DNA of 64,000 nucleotides from Euzebya pacifica. Lineage in GTDB: Bacteria > Actinomycetota > Nitriliruptoria > Euzebyales > Euzebyaceae. Below the pieces are notes generated by a model. It was not told where the DNA came from, did not search any database, and worked only from the letters and a program-made list of their open reading frames with translations. The stretch is taken from positions 1,865,910 to 1,929,909 of the forward strand of contig NZ_CP031165.1 in NCBI RefSeq assembly GCF_003344865.1. The letters run 5' to 3'. Positions 1 through 9,294 of the stretch are shown piece by piece (position 1 is the stretch's first letter; each line of letters opens with the position of its first letter). A program made the position numbers and the translations under genes.

Positions 1-1
1 G

Positions 2-2473
2 GTCTTCGGTTCCTCCGGTGACGTGGTCCTGCAGGTGCTGCTCCGCGCCGAGGAGGGCGGCGACGTCCTGTCCGCAGCCGGGGTGCAGGCCACCCTGGGC
101 ATCCAGCAGGCCGTCCAGGCCAGCGAGGCCGGTCAGTACCTGGTGCAGCGGCCCGACCAGCCGCCGCTGATCTCCCCGCTGCTCGGCGTGCTCCAGGCCG
201 CGGGCGCGCAGGGCATCGACCCGACCGCGCTGGACGACGCCACCGTCGACCAGCTGTTCGCGGCCTCGTTGGCGCAGATGCCCAGCGAACAGGCGGGCTT
301 CGTCACCGGCTTGTTGCCGGCGTCCGCGGGCATCGACGCGGCCACCCCGGTCGAGCAGCCCGAGTCACCCCTGGCGCTGGCCATCCTCTTCCTCGACAGC
401 GAGGCCCTTCCTGCCGACGACGTCGAATCGGCCGAGGTCGTGCAGGACATCGCCGCGATCATCGAGGGCGTCGAGGTCGACGGCGTCACCCTCGAGCCGT
501 TCGCCTTCGAGCTGCTGTTCGCCAACCAGGACAGCTTCACCGACGAGATCGGCCGGCTGTTCGCGATGGCCATCGGGATCATCCTGCTGATCCTCGGGTT
601 CGTCTACTTCTCCAAGCCGCAGGCGGACGGCAGCTGGTTCACCTCGATCCGCCGCACGGTCGCCGACGTCGCCACGACCATCGCCGTGATCATGATGGCC
701 ATCATCTGGGTGCAGGGCTTCGCCGGCATCCTCGGCCCGCAGGGGCTGGGGTGGATCGACGCGCTGGCCGAGCCGGCGCAGCTGCTGCCCGTCCTGCTGG
801 TCGGCCTGGGCGTCGACTACGGCATCCACATGACGTCGCGCTATCGCTCCGAGGTCGCCGAGGGGTCGGTGCCCGACGCGATCGGCACGGCCACGAAGAC
901 CGTCGGTGTGGCCCTGGTCCTGGCGACCGTGACCACCGCCGTCGGCTTCCTCACCAACCTGACCGCCCCCGTTCCGGCGCTGGCGGACTTCGGCGTCCTG
1001 GCCGCGGTCGGCATCGTGGCCGCCTTCGTCCTGATGCTGACGGTCTTTCCGTCGCTGCGCCTGCTGCTGGACCGTCGTGCCGAGGCCAAGGGCACGCTGC
1101 CCCGCCAGACCCTCTCCTCCAACAGCGAGGGCCTGCTGCCACGGATGATGGCCGGTGTCTCGGTCTTCGCCGAGCGGCTGGCCGTGCCCACCCTGATCGT
1201 CACCGCTGGCATCGGCGGCGTGCTGGGCGTCATCGGCCTGATGAACGTGTCCACGGAGTTCTCCTTCACCGACTTCCTGCCCGAGGACGACCCGCTGATC
1301 GTCACCTTCGACACGCTCACCGAGGAGTTCGGTGGCGGCGCGGGCGAGACGACGACGGTGGTGATCGACGGGACCATGACCCCCGAGGCCCACAACGCCC
1401 TCGTCGCCGCCCAGCAGGAGCTGGCCGGGGTGGCCGACGTGCAGGTGTTCGGCGAGAACGCCCAGGCGACCTCGCCCGTGACCGTCCTCGCCCAGGTCCT
1501 TGCCAGCCTGCAGCCGGCGGACCAGGCCGCGCCGAGCGCAGGCCTTGCCACACCGGTGGACCCGGCCCTGGCCCAGCAGATCGCCGGCATGCTCGAGCCC
1601 GGCGGCCTGACCGTCCCGGCCGACACCGACGTCGAGGCCCTCTACGACCTGCTGCTGCAGGCCGCCCCGGACGTCGCCGGCCAGGTCATCGCTGCCCAGG
1701 ACGACGTGGTCCGCGTCAGCGTCTCCACGGCCGCCGGCGAGGAGCGGGCGGTCGCGCTCGGCGAGAACCTCGACGCGGTGTTCGCGCCGGTCGAGGCCGA
1801 GCTCGGCGGGGACAGCGTCGTCGTCACCTCCGACGGGATCATCTCCAGCCGCATCGTGACCAGCCTGCGCGACAGCCAGCTCCGCTCGCTGTTCATCGCC
1901 GTCCTCGCCGCCATGGTGCTGCTGGTCCTGAACTTCTGGGTCACCGAGCGTCGTCCCATGCTCGGTGTCGTCACCATCGCCCCGGTGGCGCTGGTGGTCC
2001 TGTGGACCTTCGGCATGATGGCCGCCACGGGTGTCCCGGTCGGCCCGGTCACCGCCACCATCGCTGCCCTCGCGGTCGGCATCGGCGTCCCGTACACGAT
2101 CCACGTGTCGCACCGGTTCAGCGAGGACCGCGAACGCTTCGCCACGGCGGAAGAGGCGATCCGATCGACCGTCAGCCACACCGGTGGGGCGCTGGCCGGC
2201 TCGGCCATGACCACGATCGCCGGCTTCGGCATCCTGGTGACGTCCTCGCTGGTCCCGTTCCAGCAGTTCGGCCTGGTGACCGTCTACTCCATCGGGTTCG
2301 CGCTCATCGCCTCCACCGTGGTGCTGCCGGCGATGCTGGTCCTCTACGACCGTTCGCGCCGCCGCCGCGAGGGCGACCCCACGCCGCCAGCGGCAGGACC
2401 GACCGACGGCGGCGAGGCCGACGCGTGGTGGACCAAGCCACCCGCCCCGGAGACCGCCGTGTCCGGCGGCTGA
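2..2473 (+). CDS. RND/MMPL-family transporter, 5'-truncated by window edge
   Basis: The reading frame is open from base 2, so the true start lies upstream and the first visible GTG (23) is probably internal. About 800 residues remain. They show the C-terminal half of one periplasmic loop, then a helix bundle (about 555-1050), a second large loop (about 1250-1870) and a second helix bundle (about 1880-2345). This is the internally duplicated plan of RND-superfamily exporters of the MMPL type. The first bundle has a GVDYGIH motif like the proton-relay Asp-Tyr of the family. The equivalent place in the second bundle reads GVPYTIH, so its Asp is replaced. The tail is cytoplasmic and rich in Arg, Pro and Gly. 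The likely role is export of a lipid or hydrophobic compound. The substrate is unknown. Confidence 0.85.
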   Translation, partial: VFGSSGDVVLQVLLRAEEGGDVLSAAGVQATLGIQQAVQASEAGQYLVQRPDQPPLISPLLGVLQAAGAQGIDPTALDDATVDQLFAASLAQMPSEQAGFVTGLLPASAGIDAATPVEQPESPLALAILFLDSEALPADDVESAEVVQDIAAIIEGVEVDGVTLEPFAFELLFANQDSFTDEIGRLFAMAIGIILLILGFVYFSKPQADGSWFTSIRRTVADVATTIAVIMMAIIWVQGFAGILGPQGLGWIDALAEPAQLLPVLLVGLGVDYGIHMTSRYRSEVAEGSVPDAIGTATKTVGVALVLATVTTAVGFLTNLTAPVPALADFGVLAAVGIVAAFVLMLTVFPSLRLLLDRRAEAKGTLPRQTLSSNSEGLLPRMMAGVSVFAERLAVPTLIVTAGIGGVLGVIGLMNVSTEFSFTDFLPEDDPLIVTFDTLTEEFGGGAGETTTVVIDGTMTPEAHNALVAAQQELAGVADVQVFGENAQATSPVTVLAQVLASLQPADQAAPSAGLATPVDPALAQQIAGMLEPGGLTVPADTDVEALYDLLLQAAPDVAGQVIAAQDDVVRVSVSTAAGEERAVALGENLDAVFAPVEAELGGDSVVVTSDGIISSRIVTSLRDSQLRSLFIAVLAAMVLLVLNFWVTERRPMLGVVTIAPVALVVLWTFGMMAATGVPVGPVTATIAALAVGIGVPYTIHVSHRFSEDRERFATAEEAIRSTVSHTGGALAGSAMTTIAGFGILVTSSLVPFQQFGLVTVYSIGFALIASTVVLPAMLVLYDRSRRRREGDPTPPAAGPTDGGEADAWWTKPPAPETAVSGG

Positions 2474-2489
2474 CCCCGTCGGGCCGGGG

Positions 2490-2975
2490 TCAGCCCTTGG
2501 GGAACGCCGGTGGGCGCCTGCCGCGCCAGGCGGCGTCGTCGGCGACCTGCAGGACCATCTCGGTCAGCATCGCTGGCGTGACCTCGAGCAGGCGCCAGAT
2601 CTCCACGGCCATGCCGAGGTCGGAGGTCCAGCGGGCGACGACCTCGTCGTCGTCGCGGTCGACCTCGACGAAGAGCACCCGCTTGGGCGTCATCTGCCGG
2701 GTCGACAGCTTGGCGATGAACTCCTCGCCGGACTCCGTCCAGCCGGTCCGCACGATGAACGAATCGGGCTTGCTGGCCTTGAGCTGGTCGGCCACGGACT
2801 TGAGGTGGGCGGCGAGCTCGGCGTGGCGGGCGTTGCGTGCCTCGTCCTGGTCGCGCTCGGCCTGCTCGGCCTCCTGCCGCAGCCGTTCCATCTCGGCCTC
2901 GGCCTGCTGGCGCTGCGCGGCCAGCTCCTCGTTGTTGGACAGCCTTGCCTGCAGGGCATCGGAGAAGTCGCTCAT
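2490..2975 (-). CDS. Conserved protein with N-terminal coiled coil, unknown function
   Basis: This 161-residue protein begins with MSDFSDALQARLSNNEE. Residues 15-60 are a charged helix rich in Glu, Gln, Arg and Ala and are predicted to form a coiled coil. The C-terminal 100 residues are mixed alpha/beta with no motif I recognise. I chose the ATG at 2975 because the frame stays open upstream with only low-complexity, shadow-type sequence. The gene is convergent with the transporter (17-nt gap) and divergent from the MoxR gene. No signal peptide or membrane helix is visible. Function unknown. Confidence 0.7.
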   Translation of the reverse strand: MSDFSDALQARLSNNEELAAQRQQAEAEMERLRQEAEQAERDQDEARNARHAELAAHLKSVADQLKASKPDSFIVRTGWTESGEEFIAKLSTRQMTPKRVLFVEVDRDDDEVVARWTSDLGMAVEIWRLLEVTPAMLTEMVLQVADDAAWRGRRPPAFPKG

Positions 2976-3137
2976 GGCCGCCCACTCTAGGACGGCCACC
3001 CACCGCCACCGGCCCAGGCACGGGCGACGAATGGGCGATGGCTGTGGACGGCCCCTAAACTGACCGGAGTCATTGACTGCACTGCACCGACACCGCCGCG
3101 GACGGACGACACGCCGCGGCCGAAGGGACGCTCCAGC

Positions 3138-4019
3138 GTGGGAACCGAGTTCGCCGGCCTGCCCGACACCGAAGCCCGCCTCGAGGCGGTGGGTTACCTG
3201 CCCTCCACCTCCATCGCGACGGTGACCTACCTCGCCGACCGGCTCGGCAAGCCCGTCCTCGTCGAGGGACCGGCTGGCGTCGGCAAGACCGAGCTGGCCA
3301 AGGCGGTCGCCGCCGCCAAGGACGCCCGGCTGATCCGACTGCAGTGCTACGAGGGGCTCGACGAGGCCAAGGCCCTGTACGAGTGGAACTACTCCAAGCA
3401 GCTGCTGCGCATCCAGGCCGCCGGCGAGGGGCGGGCGTGGGACGAGACCCACGACGACATCTTCGGGCGCGAGTACCTGCTGACCCGCCCGCTGCTGGAA
3501 GCCATCAGCGTCGACACCCCGACGGTCCTGCTGATCGACGAAGTGGACAAGGTCGACTTCGAGTTCGAGGCGCTGCTGCTGGAGATCCTGTCGGACTTCC
3601 AGGTCACCATCCCCGAGCTGGGCACGGTCGCCGCGGTCCACCAGCCCTACGTCGTCCTGACCTCCAACTCCACCCGCGAGCTGTCGGAAGCGCTCAAGCG
3701 TCGCTGCCTGTACCTGCACATGGACTACCCCGAGATCGAGCGGGAGAAGGCCATCGTCCTGCAGAAGGTGCCCGAGGTGCCCGAGCAGCTCGCCGAGCAG
3801 CTCGTCCGCGTGGTGCGGAGCCTGCGCAACCTCGAGCTGAAGAAGGCCCCGTCGATCTCGGAGACCCTCGACTGGGCCCGGACGCTGCTCGCCCTCGGCT
3901 TCGACACCATCGACGCCGACGTCGCGGCGTCCACCCTCAACGTGGTCCTGAAGTACCAGGCGGACCTGGAGAAGGGCCTCAAGCACCTGTCGGTCCCGCC
4001 GGACCCCTCCCTCAACTAG
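3138..4019 (+). CDS. MoxR-family AAA+ ATPase
   Basis: A 293-residue AAA+ ATPase with a GTG start. Walker A is GPAGVGKTE at residues 44-52 and Walker B is TVLLIDEVDK near residue 130. The sequence matches MoxR ATPases, which act as chaperones in the maturation of metal centres or complexes together with a VWA-domain partner. That partner follows after 10 nt, so the two form an operon. In CO-dehydrogenase-type clusters this pair is CoxD/CoxE-like, but no molybdenum hydroxylase genes lie beside it here, so the client is unknown. A TAAACT hexamer at 3056 could be its -10 element. Confidence 0.9.
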   Translation: MGTEFAGLPDTEARLEAVGYLPSTSIATVTYLADRLGKPVLVEGPAGVGKTELAKAVAAAKDARLIRLQCYEGLDEAKALYEWNYSKQLLRIQAAGEGRAWDETHDDIFGREYLLTRPLLEAISVDTPTVLLIDEVDKVDFEFEALLLEILSDFQVTIPELGTVAAVHQPYVVLTSNSTRELSEALKRRCLYLHMDYPEIEREKAIVLQKVPEVPEQLAEQLVRVVRSLRNLELKKAPSISETLDWARTLLALGFDTIDADVAASTLNVVLKYQADLEKGLKHLSVPPDPSLN

Positions 4020-4029
4020 GCGCGGCCCG

Positions 4030-5433
4030 ATGACGTCCATCACCCCGCCGGACCCCCAGCTGAAGGGCCTGCAGGCCCGGCTGCTGGACTTCCAGCACGC
4101 CATGCGCGACGCCGGGGTGCCCGTGGCGATCAGCGACGGCATGGACGCCATGCGGGCGGCCGGGGTCGTGGACCTGATGGACCGTGACGTGTTCCGGGAG
4201 TCCCTCGCCGCGACGCTCACTTCCTCGGCCAGCCACCGGATGGCGTTCGACACGTTGTTCGACATCTACTTCCCGCGCACCCATGCCCTGCCCGACGAGG
4301 ACGAGGCACCCGCCGGCAGCGCACCGGGGGAGGGGGACCCACGCGACATCCAGGACTTCCTCGCCGACCTGATCGACCAGCTGATGCAGGGCGATGACGC
4401 GGCGCTGCGAGCGATGGCGCGCGAGGCCGTCGCGTCCTACGGCCGGGTCGAGAACGCCGACGGGTCCCAGTCGTACTTCGCCTACCGGGTCTACCGGAAC
4501 TTCAACCTCAAGGGGCTCCTGCGGCGGCTGATGGGGGAGGCCGGCATCGAGGACGACGACGACCTCGTGTCACGCCTGATGGCCGATGAGTTCGAGGCCC
4601 GACTGCGTCGGTTCCGCGAGGAGATCGACGCCGAGATCCGCCGACGACAGGTCGAGCAGCGCGGCCCCGAGGCCATCGCCAAGCGGGCGGCACGTCCGTT
4701 GCCCGAGGACGTCGACTTCTTCTCCATCACCGCCGACGAGCAGGCGCACATGCGCAGGGCCGTCCGCCCGCTGGCCCGCAAGCTGGCCACGCGGCTGGCG
4801 GTCAAGCGCAAGCGGGCCCGCGACGGGCAGCTCGACATCCGCAAGACCCTGCGGCGGGCGCTCGGCAGCGGTGGGGTACCGATCGACCCCGCGTTCCGGG
4901 CCAAGAAGATCCACCGGCCCGAGCTGGTGCTGATCTGCGACGTGTCCGGATCGGTGGCGGCGTTCGCCAAGTTCACGCTGATGTTCACCCACGCGCTGCA
5001 GGGGCAGTTCTCGCGGGTGCGGTCGTTCGCGTTCATCGACACGTGTGACGAGGTCACCCACCTGTTCGCCGACGGGGACTTCTCCGGCGGCATGGCGCGG
5101 ATGCAGACCGAGGCCGACCTGGTGTGGCTCGACGGCCACTCCGACTACGGGCACGCCTTCGAGGTCTTCGCCCGGAAGTTCCGGTCGGCGCTGACCCCCC
5201 GCTCGACCGTCATCGTGCTGGGTGATGCCCGCAACAACTACCGGGCGGCCAACACGTGGGCGCTGAAGGAGATGAAGGAGCACTCCAAGCGGCTGTTCTG
5301 GCTGAACCCCGAGCCGGCGGTGCAGTGGGACTCCGGCGACTCCGTCGCCTCGGACTACGCGTTGGTCTGCGACCGGATGGTCGAGTGCCGCAACCTCAAC
5401 CAGCTGGCGTCGTTCATCGAGACCATCGCCTGA
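4030..5433 (+). CDS. VWA-domain protein, CoxE-like partner of MoxR
   Basis: A 467-residue protein. Its C-terminal half is a von Willebrand A domain with a clear MIDAS motif (DVSGS near residue 304) and the later Asp-rich strands (LGDARNNY). The N-terminal half is helical and charged, as in CoxE-like proteins encoded beside MoxR ATPases. There is no signal peptide, so it is likely cytoplasmic and metal-binding, presenting a client to the ATPase encoded 10 nt upstream. The stop codon lies inside a short 11-nt tandem repeat (5427-5459), which may have moved the end of the protein. Confidence 0.88.
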   Translation: MTSITPPDPQLKGLQARLLDFQHAMRDAGVPVAISDGMDAMRAAGVVDLMDRDVFRESLAATLTSSASHRMAFDTLFDIYFPRTHALPDEDEAPAGSAPGEGDPRDIQDFLADLIDQLMQGDDAALRAMAREAVASYGRVENADGSQSYFAYRVYRNFNLKGLLRRLMGEAGIEDDDDLVSRLMADEFEARLRRFREEIDAEIRRRQVEQRGPEAIAKRAARPLPEDVDFFSITADEQAHMRRAVRPLARKLATRLAVKRKRARDGQLDIRKTLRRALGSGGVPIDPAFRAKKIHRPELVLICDVSGSVAAFAKFTLMFTHALQGQFSRVRSFAFIDTCDEVTHLFADGDFSGGMARMQTEADLVWLDGHSDYGHAFEVFARKFRSALTPRSTVIVLGDARNNYRAANTWALKEMKEHSKRLFWLNPEPAVQWDSGDSVASDYALVCDRMVECRNLNQLASFIETIA

Positions 5434-5459
5434 TCACCGCCTGATCACCGCCTGATCGT
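5427..5459 (+). repeat. Three tandem 11-nt repeats over a stop codon
   Basis: The unit CGCCTGATCAC occurs at 5427, 5438 and 5449 (the last ends GT). The first copy supplies the TGA stop of the VWA gene. Because 11 is not a multiple of 3, each copy is read in a different frame, so gain or loss of units would not change the present protein. Confidence 0.85.
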
Positions 5460-5478
5460 CCGGCTGGGGGAGCGGTGG

Positions 5479-6042
5479 TCAGCCGCTGAATCCCGGTCCG
5501 GCCGGGAACTGGTGGCCCATCGCGTGCATGACCTGCTGCGCGACGGCCAGGTCCCGTGGCTGGAGCGCCACCTGGTCCCACAGGATCGCGATGCGACGCG
5601 GGTTGGTCGGGTCGACGGCGACAGGTACCTCGCTTCCCCGTACCGCGGACAGGACCTGTGGGCCCCGCAGGCTGCGGAACACCCGCACCGTCACCGGGCC
5701 CCGCGCCGGATGGACGAGCTCCAGGTCCAGGCGGAAGACCTGGCTGATGACCGGACCGTACTCGCCCGAGCGGCTGACCGACCGGGTGGCCTGGACGTCG
5801 GCCAGCCGCGCCATCGTGCGCTGACCCGACTGGGCCAGCCCCCTCGGCGCCTTCAGGCGACCGCGCCGACCGGCGAGCACCGTCCACAGGACACCGATCG
5901 CGGTGAAGCCCGCCCCCATGGGCAACGTCACGAACGACGTGAGCGGCACGGTCTGGGACGTGACGACCAGCCCGGCCCCGACCACCAGGAACACGAGTCC
6001 CCCGATGGCGTAGACGTTGACCGCGAAGCGTGGCTTGAGCAC
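5479..6042 (-). CDS. Two-helix membrane protein, unknown function
   Basis: A 187-residue protein that starts MLKPRFAVNVYAIGG. Two hydrophobic helices (about residues 9-30 and 38-58) are separated by a short loop, followed by a basic stretch (RRGRLK) and a soluble domain of about 120 residues. That domain contains beta-type segments and a V-PVAVDPTNPRRIAIL stretch, similar in style to DUF3592-like proteins that combine membrane helices with a small beta domain. The family assignment is tentative. It is convergent with the VWA gene, and no operon partner is apparent. Confidence 0.65.
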   Translation of the reverse strand: MLKPRFAVNVYAIGGLVFLVVGAGLVVTSQTVPLTSFVTLPMGAGFTAIGVLWTVLAGRRGRLKAPRGLAQSGQRTMARLADVQATRSVSRSGEYGPVISQVFRLDLELVHPARGPVTVRVFRSLRGPQVLSAVRGSEVPVAVDPTNPRRIAILWDQVALQPRDLAVAQQVMHAMGHQFPAGPGFSG

Positions 6043-6181
6043 TGCGAACCCCTCAGCTCGACGACGTCCTCACGCTACGCCCGTGGAACCTGCTCGTGAA
6101 GGGCTGATCCGAGACGTCACTGATCGGTCATCGCCACGGTCCGATGCGTGATCCACGGGGCAACTGGGAACCACCGCGACC

Positions 6182-6613
6182 ATGGACACCGACCACACCC
6201 TGGACCGCCGCCCCGACGGCGTGGACGACGCAACCGTGAGGGCGCTCGGCACCCTCGGCGAGGCCGTGGAGGCCGTCGAGCGGGCCCGCGGCCACCTCTA
6301 CAGCTTCCACCAGCTGTGCGGCACGGCCGACCTGAAGATCGGCGAGGCCGTCGAGCAGCTCCGCGAGGCCGGCCACGACGAGGTCGCCGACGAGCTCGAG
6401 CGCGAGATCATCGGCCGCAACGTCCTCGAGGGCCGGTGGTCCTTCCAGATCGTGGAGGAGTACGACGACGGCTACTGGTCGGCGGTGCGGGCCGCCCACC
6501 GCGGGGCCATGGACCACCTCGCCGGCGGGGTCCGCCACATCCACGAAGCGGAGATGAAGGCCCGCCGCATCACCTCCGGCCACCCCGACCACCGCTCGAC
6601 CCCCCAGCACTGA
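6182..6613 (+). CDS. Conserved actinobacterial-type protein, unknown function
   Basis: A 143-residue soluble, mainly helical and acidic protein (MDTDHTLDRRPDG...). It contains a GTLGEAVEAVERARGHLY helix and an EEYDDGYWSAVRAAHRGAM segment with conserved-looking aromatic and acidic residues. No signal peptide, membrane helix or metal motif is seen. It stands alone between divergent and co-directional neighbours. Its stop codon abuts a palindromic repeat (6614-6658) that could terminate transcription. I do not recognise a function. Confidence 0.65.
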   Translation: MDTDHTLDRRPDGVDDATVRALGTLGEAVEAVERARGHLYSFHQLCGTADLKIGEAVEQLREAGHDEVADELEREIIGRNVLEGRWSFQIVEEYDDGYWSAVRAAHRGAMDHLAGGVRHIHEAEMKARRITSGHPDHRSTPQH

Positions 6614-6658
6614 CGCGTGTCGGATTCCGGGCCGCCCGTCGTGATTGCCCGACACGCG
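6614..6658. repeat. Dispersed palindromic element, copy A
   Basis: Ten-base arms CGCGTGTCGG (6614-6623) and CCGACACGCG (6649-6658) flank a 25-nt interior. The same arms and the same interior length occur at 52058-52100. The 13-base core GGGCCGCCCGTCG of this copy is the exact reverse complement of the core there. It follows a stop codon directly and may work as a terminator or a REP-like element. Confidence 0.7.
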
Positions 6659-6740
6659 GGGGTTGGGTGCTCCGGCGACCGCGTGGCGCGTGTGGCCAGT
6701 GTGGCTGGTGGGGGTGGTGTTGAAGTCACCGCCGTGTAGT

Positions 6741-6746
6741 TAGACT
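6741..6746 (+). promoter_or_regulatory. -10 element of nadD (leaderless)
   Basis: TAGACT ends 8 nt before the nadD ATG at 6755. TTGAAG at 6720-6725 is a possible -35 with a short spacer. Transcription would start about at the ATG, giving a leaderless mRNA. Confidence 0.55.
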
Positions 6747-6754
6747 CGGGGGGC

Positions 6755-7390
6755 ATGGCAGCGCACCGGCCACGACGCCTCGGGATCATGGGCGGGACGT
6801 TCGACCCCATCCACCTGGGGCACCTCGTCACCGCCGATCAGGCGCGCGTCGATGTCGGACTGGACGAGGTCGTCTTCGTCCCCGCGGGTGCGCCGTGGCA
6901 GAAGGCCCACGACGTCACCTCCGCCGAGCACCGCTACCTGATGACGGTGCTGGCCACCGCCGCCAACCCGCACTTCTCCGTGAGCCGCCTCGAGGTCGAC
7001 CGGCAGGGCGACACCTACACCGTCGACACCCTCCGCGACCTGCGCGACCGGCTGACCGACACCGAGCTGTTCTTCATCACGGGCGCCGACGCCATCCTCA
7101 ACATCCTGACCTGGAAGGACGCCGAGGAGGCGATGCGGCTGGCCACGTTCGTCGCCGCCACCCGGCCCGGCTACGACCTGTCGGCCCTCCGCGACCACGA
7201 CCTGACCGAACGCGTCATGCTGCTGGACGTCCCGGCGCTGGCCATCTCCTCCTCCGACGTCCGTGCGCGGTTCGCCGCCGGTCGACCGGTTCGCTACCTC
7301 ATCCCCCGCGAGGTGGAGGAGTTCGCGCGCAAGCACGGCCTCTACGGCACCACGGGCCGAGGCCTTGCGGCAGCGGACGTGAGGGGTTGA
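6755..7390 (+). CDS. nadD: Nicotinate-nucleotide adenylyltransferase
   Basis: A 211-residue enzyme that transfers AMP from ATP to nicotinate mononucleotide to make deamido-NAD, the late shared step of NAD synthesis. The nucleotidyltransferase signature GGTFDPIHLGH is at residues 13-23. The second signature, ISSSDVRARF, is near residue 164. Length is normal for the family. It begins the nadD - LCP-like - rsfS cluster: 1 nt separates it from the next gene. The nadD-rsfS link is a common bacterial arrangement, and the intervening LytR_C-type gene is typical of Actinobacteria. Confidence 0.95.
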   Translation: MAAHRPRRLGIMGGTFDPIHLGHLVTADQARVDVGLDEVVFVPAGAPWQKAHDVTSAEHRYLMTVLATAANPHFSVSRLEVDRQGDTYTVDTLRDLRDRLTDTELFFITGADAILNILTWKDAEEAMRLATFVAATRPGYDLSALRDHDLTERVMLLDVPALAISSSDVRARFAAGRPVRYLIPREVEEFARKHGLYGTTGRGLAAADVRG

Positions 7391-7391
7391 G

Positions 7392-8762
7392 ATGGAGACC
7401 CTGGATCCACCCGTGACCGACACCGACACCGAGCAGCCGATCGACGACCCCGCCCCGCGACAGCGCCGGGCGGGCGGCCGTCGTTCCCGCCGGCAGGCAG
7501 GCCGACGTCGAGCACAGAAGGCCGCACGTCGCGCCAAGCGCCTCCAGCGCCTCGCGTCGGTCATCGCCGCCGTCGGCGTCGGCGTCGCGCTGGTCGTCAT
7601 CGGCTCCGTCCTCCTCGACCGGGAACCCACCGAGACCCCCACAACCGCGGAGGAGGGGCCGACCGCGGTCGCGGCGGTCACCGACGGCAGCGCCGCGCTG
7701 CTGGTGCGCACCTCGCCGTGGACACCGAGCGGTGACAGCACCGGCACCAGGGCCGTCGGGATCTCGCTGCTCGCCAACGACGCCGAGGCTGGCGCGTCGG
7801 TGATCTTCCTCCCCTCCGACCTGCTGGTGGAGATCCCCGGCGTGGGGCTCGATCGCCTGGGCCTGGCCCAGCAGTACGGCGGGACCGACCTCACCGTCGC
7901 CACCGTCGAGAACGCCCTCGGCATCGAGCTCGCGGGTGGCCTGGCCATCGACGATCGACGCCTGGGCCGCATGCTCGACCGGATGGGCGGCGCGACCGTC
8001 GACGTCGACCAGCAGCTGGTCGAGCGGTCCGACGACGGCACCGGTGTGCTGGCGTTCGAGGTCGGTGAGCAGCACCTCCCCGGTCCGCGCCTCTCCCAGC
8101 TGTGGTCCTTCCAGCAGCGCGGCGAGACCGAGCTGGACACCTACAGCCGCCAGCAGACGGTCCTCGAGGCGGTCCTGCCGCTGCTCGCCGACGACGGGAT
8201 CCGCGACGAGGTGCTGGCCGACGACGTCGGTGGCATCGACACCGACCTCGACCCGTCGGCGGTCTCCAACCTGCTCGACGGGCTCGGCAACGCGATGGCT
8301 GACGGCCAGCTGACGTTCCACCTGCTACCCGTGACCCCGCTCGGCACCGCCGACGAGCAGCTGGCCACCAGCTACCAGATGCGCAGCGGCGACGTGGACG
8401 ACCTGATCCTCCAGCAGCTCCCCGGCGCCATCCCCGAGGGTGGCGGTGCGGAGGCGGTCCCGATCCAGGTCCTCAACGGCGTCGGCGTCCCGGGCGTCGG
8501 CCAGCGCGTCGACGCGGCGCTCGAGGGGCTCGGGTTCCGCATCGTCCTCAGCGACAACGCACCGGACTTCGACCACGCCGTGACCCAGATCGTGATCTAC
8601 GAGGAGACCGCGGCCATGGTCGCGGCAGCCGAGCAGGTGCGGGCAGCCATGGGCGTCGGTACGATTCTGGTGAGTCGCCAGCCCCAGAGCGTCGTGGACC
8701 TGACCATCGTCGTCGGCGCTGACTTCACGGGTGGCGACGACCGGGTACCAAGCGGCTTGTGA
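7392..8762 (+). CDS. LCP-like membrane protein with LytR_C domain
   Basis: A 456-residue protein. A basic cytoplasmic head (residues 20-52, many Arg) precedes one membrane helix (about 55-75). The outer part resembles an LCP (LytR-CpsA-Psr) domain (about 90-320), followed by a LytR_C domain (about 355-450, beginning VPIQVLNG). LCP enzymes attach glycopolymers to peptidoglycan. The conserved Arg of the usual PRD loop is absent here: the segment reads FLPSDLLVEIP (about 138-148). The LCP part may therefore bind polyprenyl lipid without transferase activity. It lies between nadD and rsfS in one operon. Confidence 0.8.
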   Translation: METLDPPVTDTDTEQPIDDPAPRQRRAGGRRSRRQAGRRRAQKAARRAKRLQRLASVIAAVGVGVALVVIGSVLLDREPTETPTTAEEGPTAVAAVTDGSAALLVRTSPWTPSGDSTGTRAVGISLLANDAEAGASVIFLPSDLLVEIPGVGLDRLGLAQQYGGTDLTVATVENALGIELAGGLAIDDRRLGRMLDRMGGATVDVDQQLVERSDDGTGVLAFEVGEQHLPGPRLSQLWSFQQRGETELDTYSRQQTVLEAVLPLLADDGIRDEVLADDVGGIDTDLDPSAVSNLLDGLGNAMADGQLTFHLLPVTPLGTADEQLATSYQMRSGDVDDLILQQLPGAIPEGGGAEAVPIQVLNGVGVPGVGQRVDAALEGLGFRIVLSDNAPDFDHAVTQIVIYEETAAMVAAAEQVRAAMGVGTILVSRQPQSVVDLTIVVGADFTGGDDRVPSGL

Positions 8763-8765
8763 GTC

Positions 8766-9233
8766 GTGTCGTTGCCCGTTGCCACGGACCTCGACCCAAC
8801 ACGAAAAGCCGACTTGCCGATCTCCACCGAAACCATCACGACCACCGGTGACGCCGACCTGGACCGCATCCGCGACCAGGTCCTGACTGCTGCCGAGGCC
8901 GCCTGCGAGAAGCTGGCCAAGGACGTGGCGATCATGCACGTCGGTCCGCTGGTCGGTATCACCGACTACTTCCTGGTGTTCTCCACCACCAACGACCGTC
9001 AGCTCGGCAGCGCCGTGGACGAGGTGGAGCACCAGCTCCGCGAGCGCCACGCCCGCAAGCCGATCGGTCGCGAGGGGCAGAAGGAGTCCGGCTGGGTCGT
9101 GCTCGACTTCGGCGACTTCGTGGTGCACGCCTTCACGGCGGCGCAGCGCGATGTCTACGAGCTCGAACGGCTCTGGAGCGACGCGCCGCGCGTGCCGTTC
9201 ACCGATCCGGCCGCGGCAGCCGCCGACGGCTGA
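8766..9233 (+). CDS. rsfS: Ribosome silencing factor RsfS
   Basis: A 155-residue protein of the RsfS/Iojap family. It binds ribosomal protein uL14 and blocks joining of the subunits when growth slows. The core begins LTAAEAACEKLAKDV and contains GITDYFLVFSTTN and SGWVVLDFGDFVVHAF, which are typical of the family. The GTG at 8766 gives an N-terminal extension of about 35 residues, so a later start is possible. It is co-transcribed with nadD and the LCP-like gene (3-nt gap). Confidence 0.93.
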   Translation: MSLPVATDLDPTRKADLPISTETITTTGDADLDRIRDQVLTAAEAACEKLAKDVAIMHVGPLVGITDYFLVFSTTNDRQLGSAVDEVEHQLRERHARKPIGREGQKESGWVVLDFGDFVVHAFTAAQRDVYELERLWSDAPRVPFTDPAAAAADG

Positions 9234-9294
9234 GGACGAGGAACCCGGTTTGGGTGAATCGGCAGATGTGCTGCTACACTGCCGAACCCGCAAC

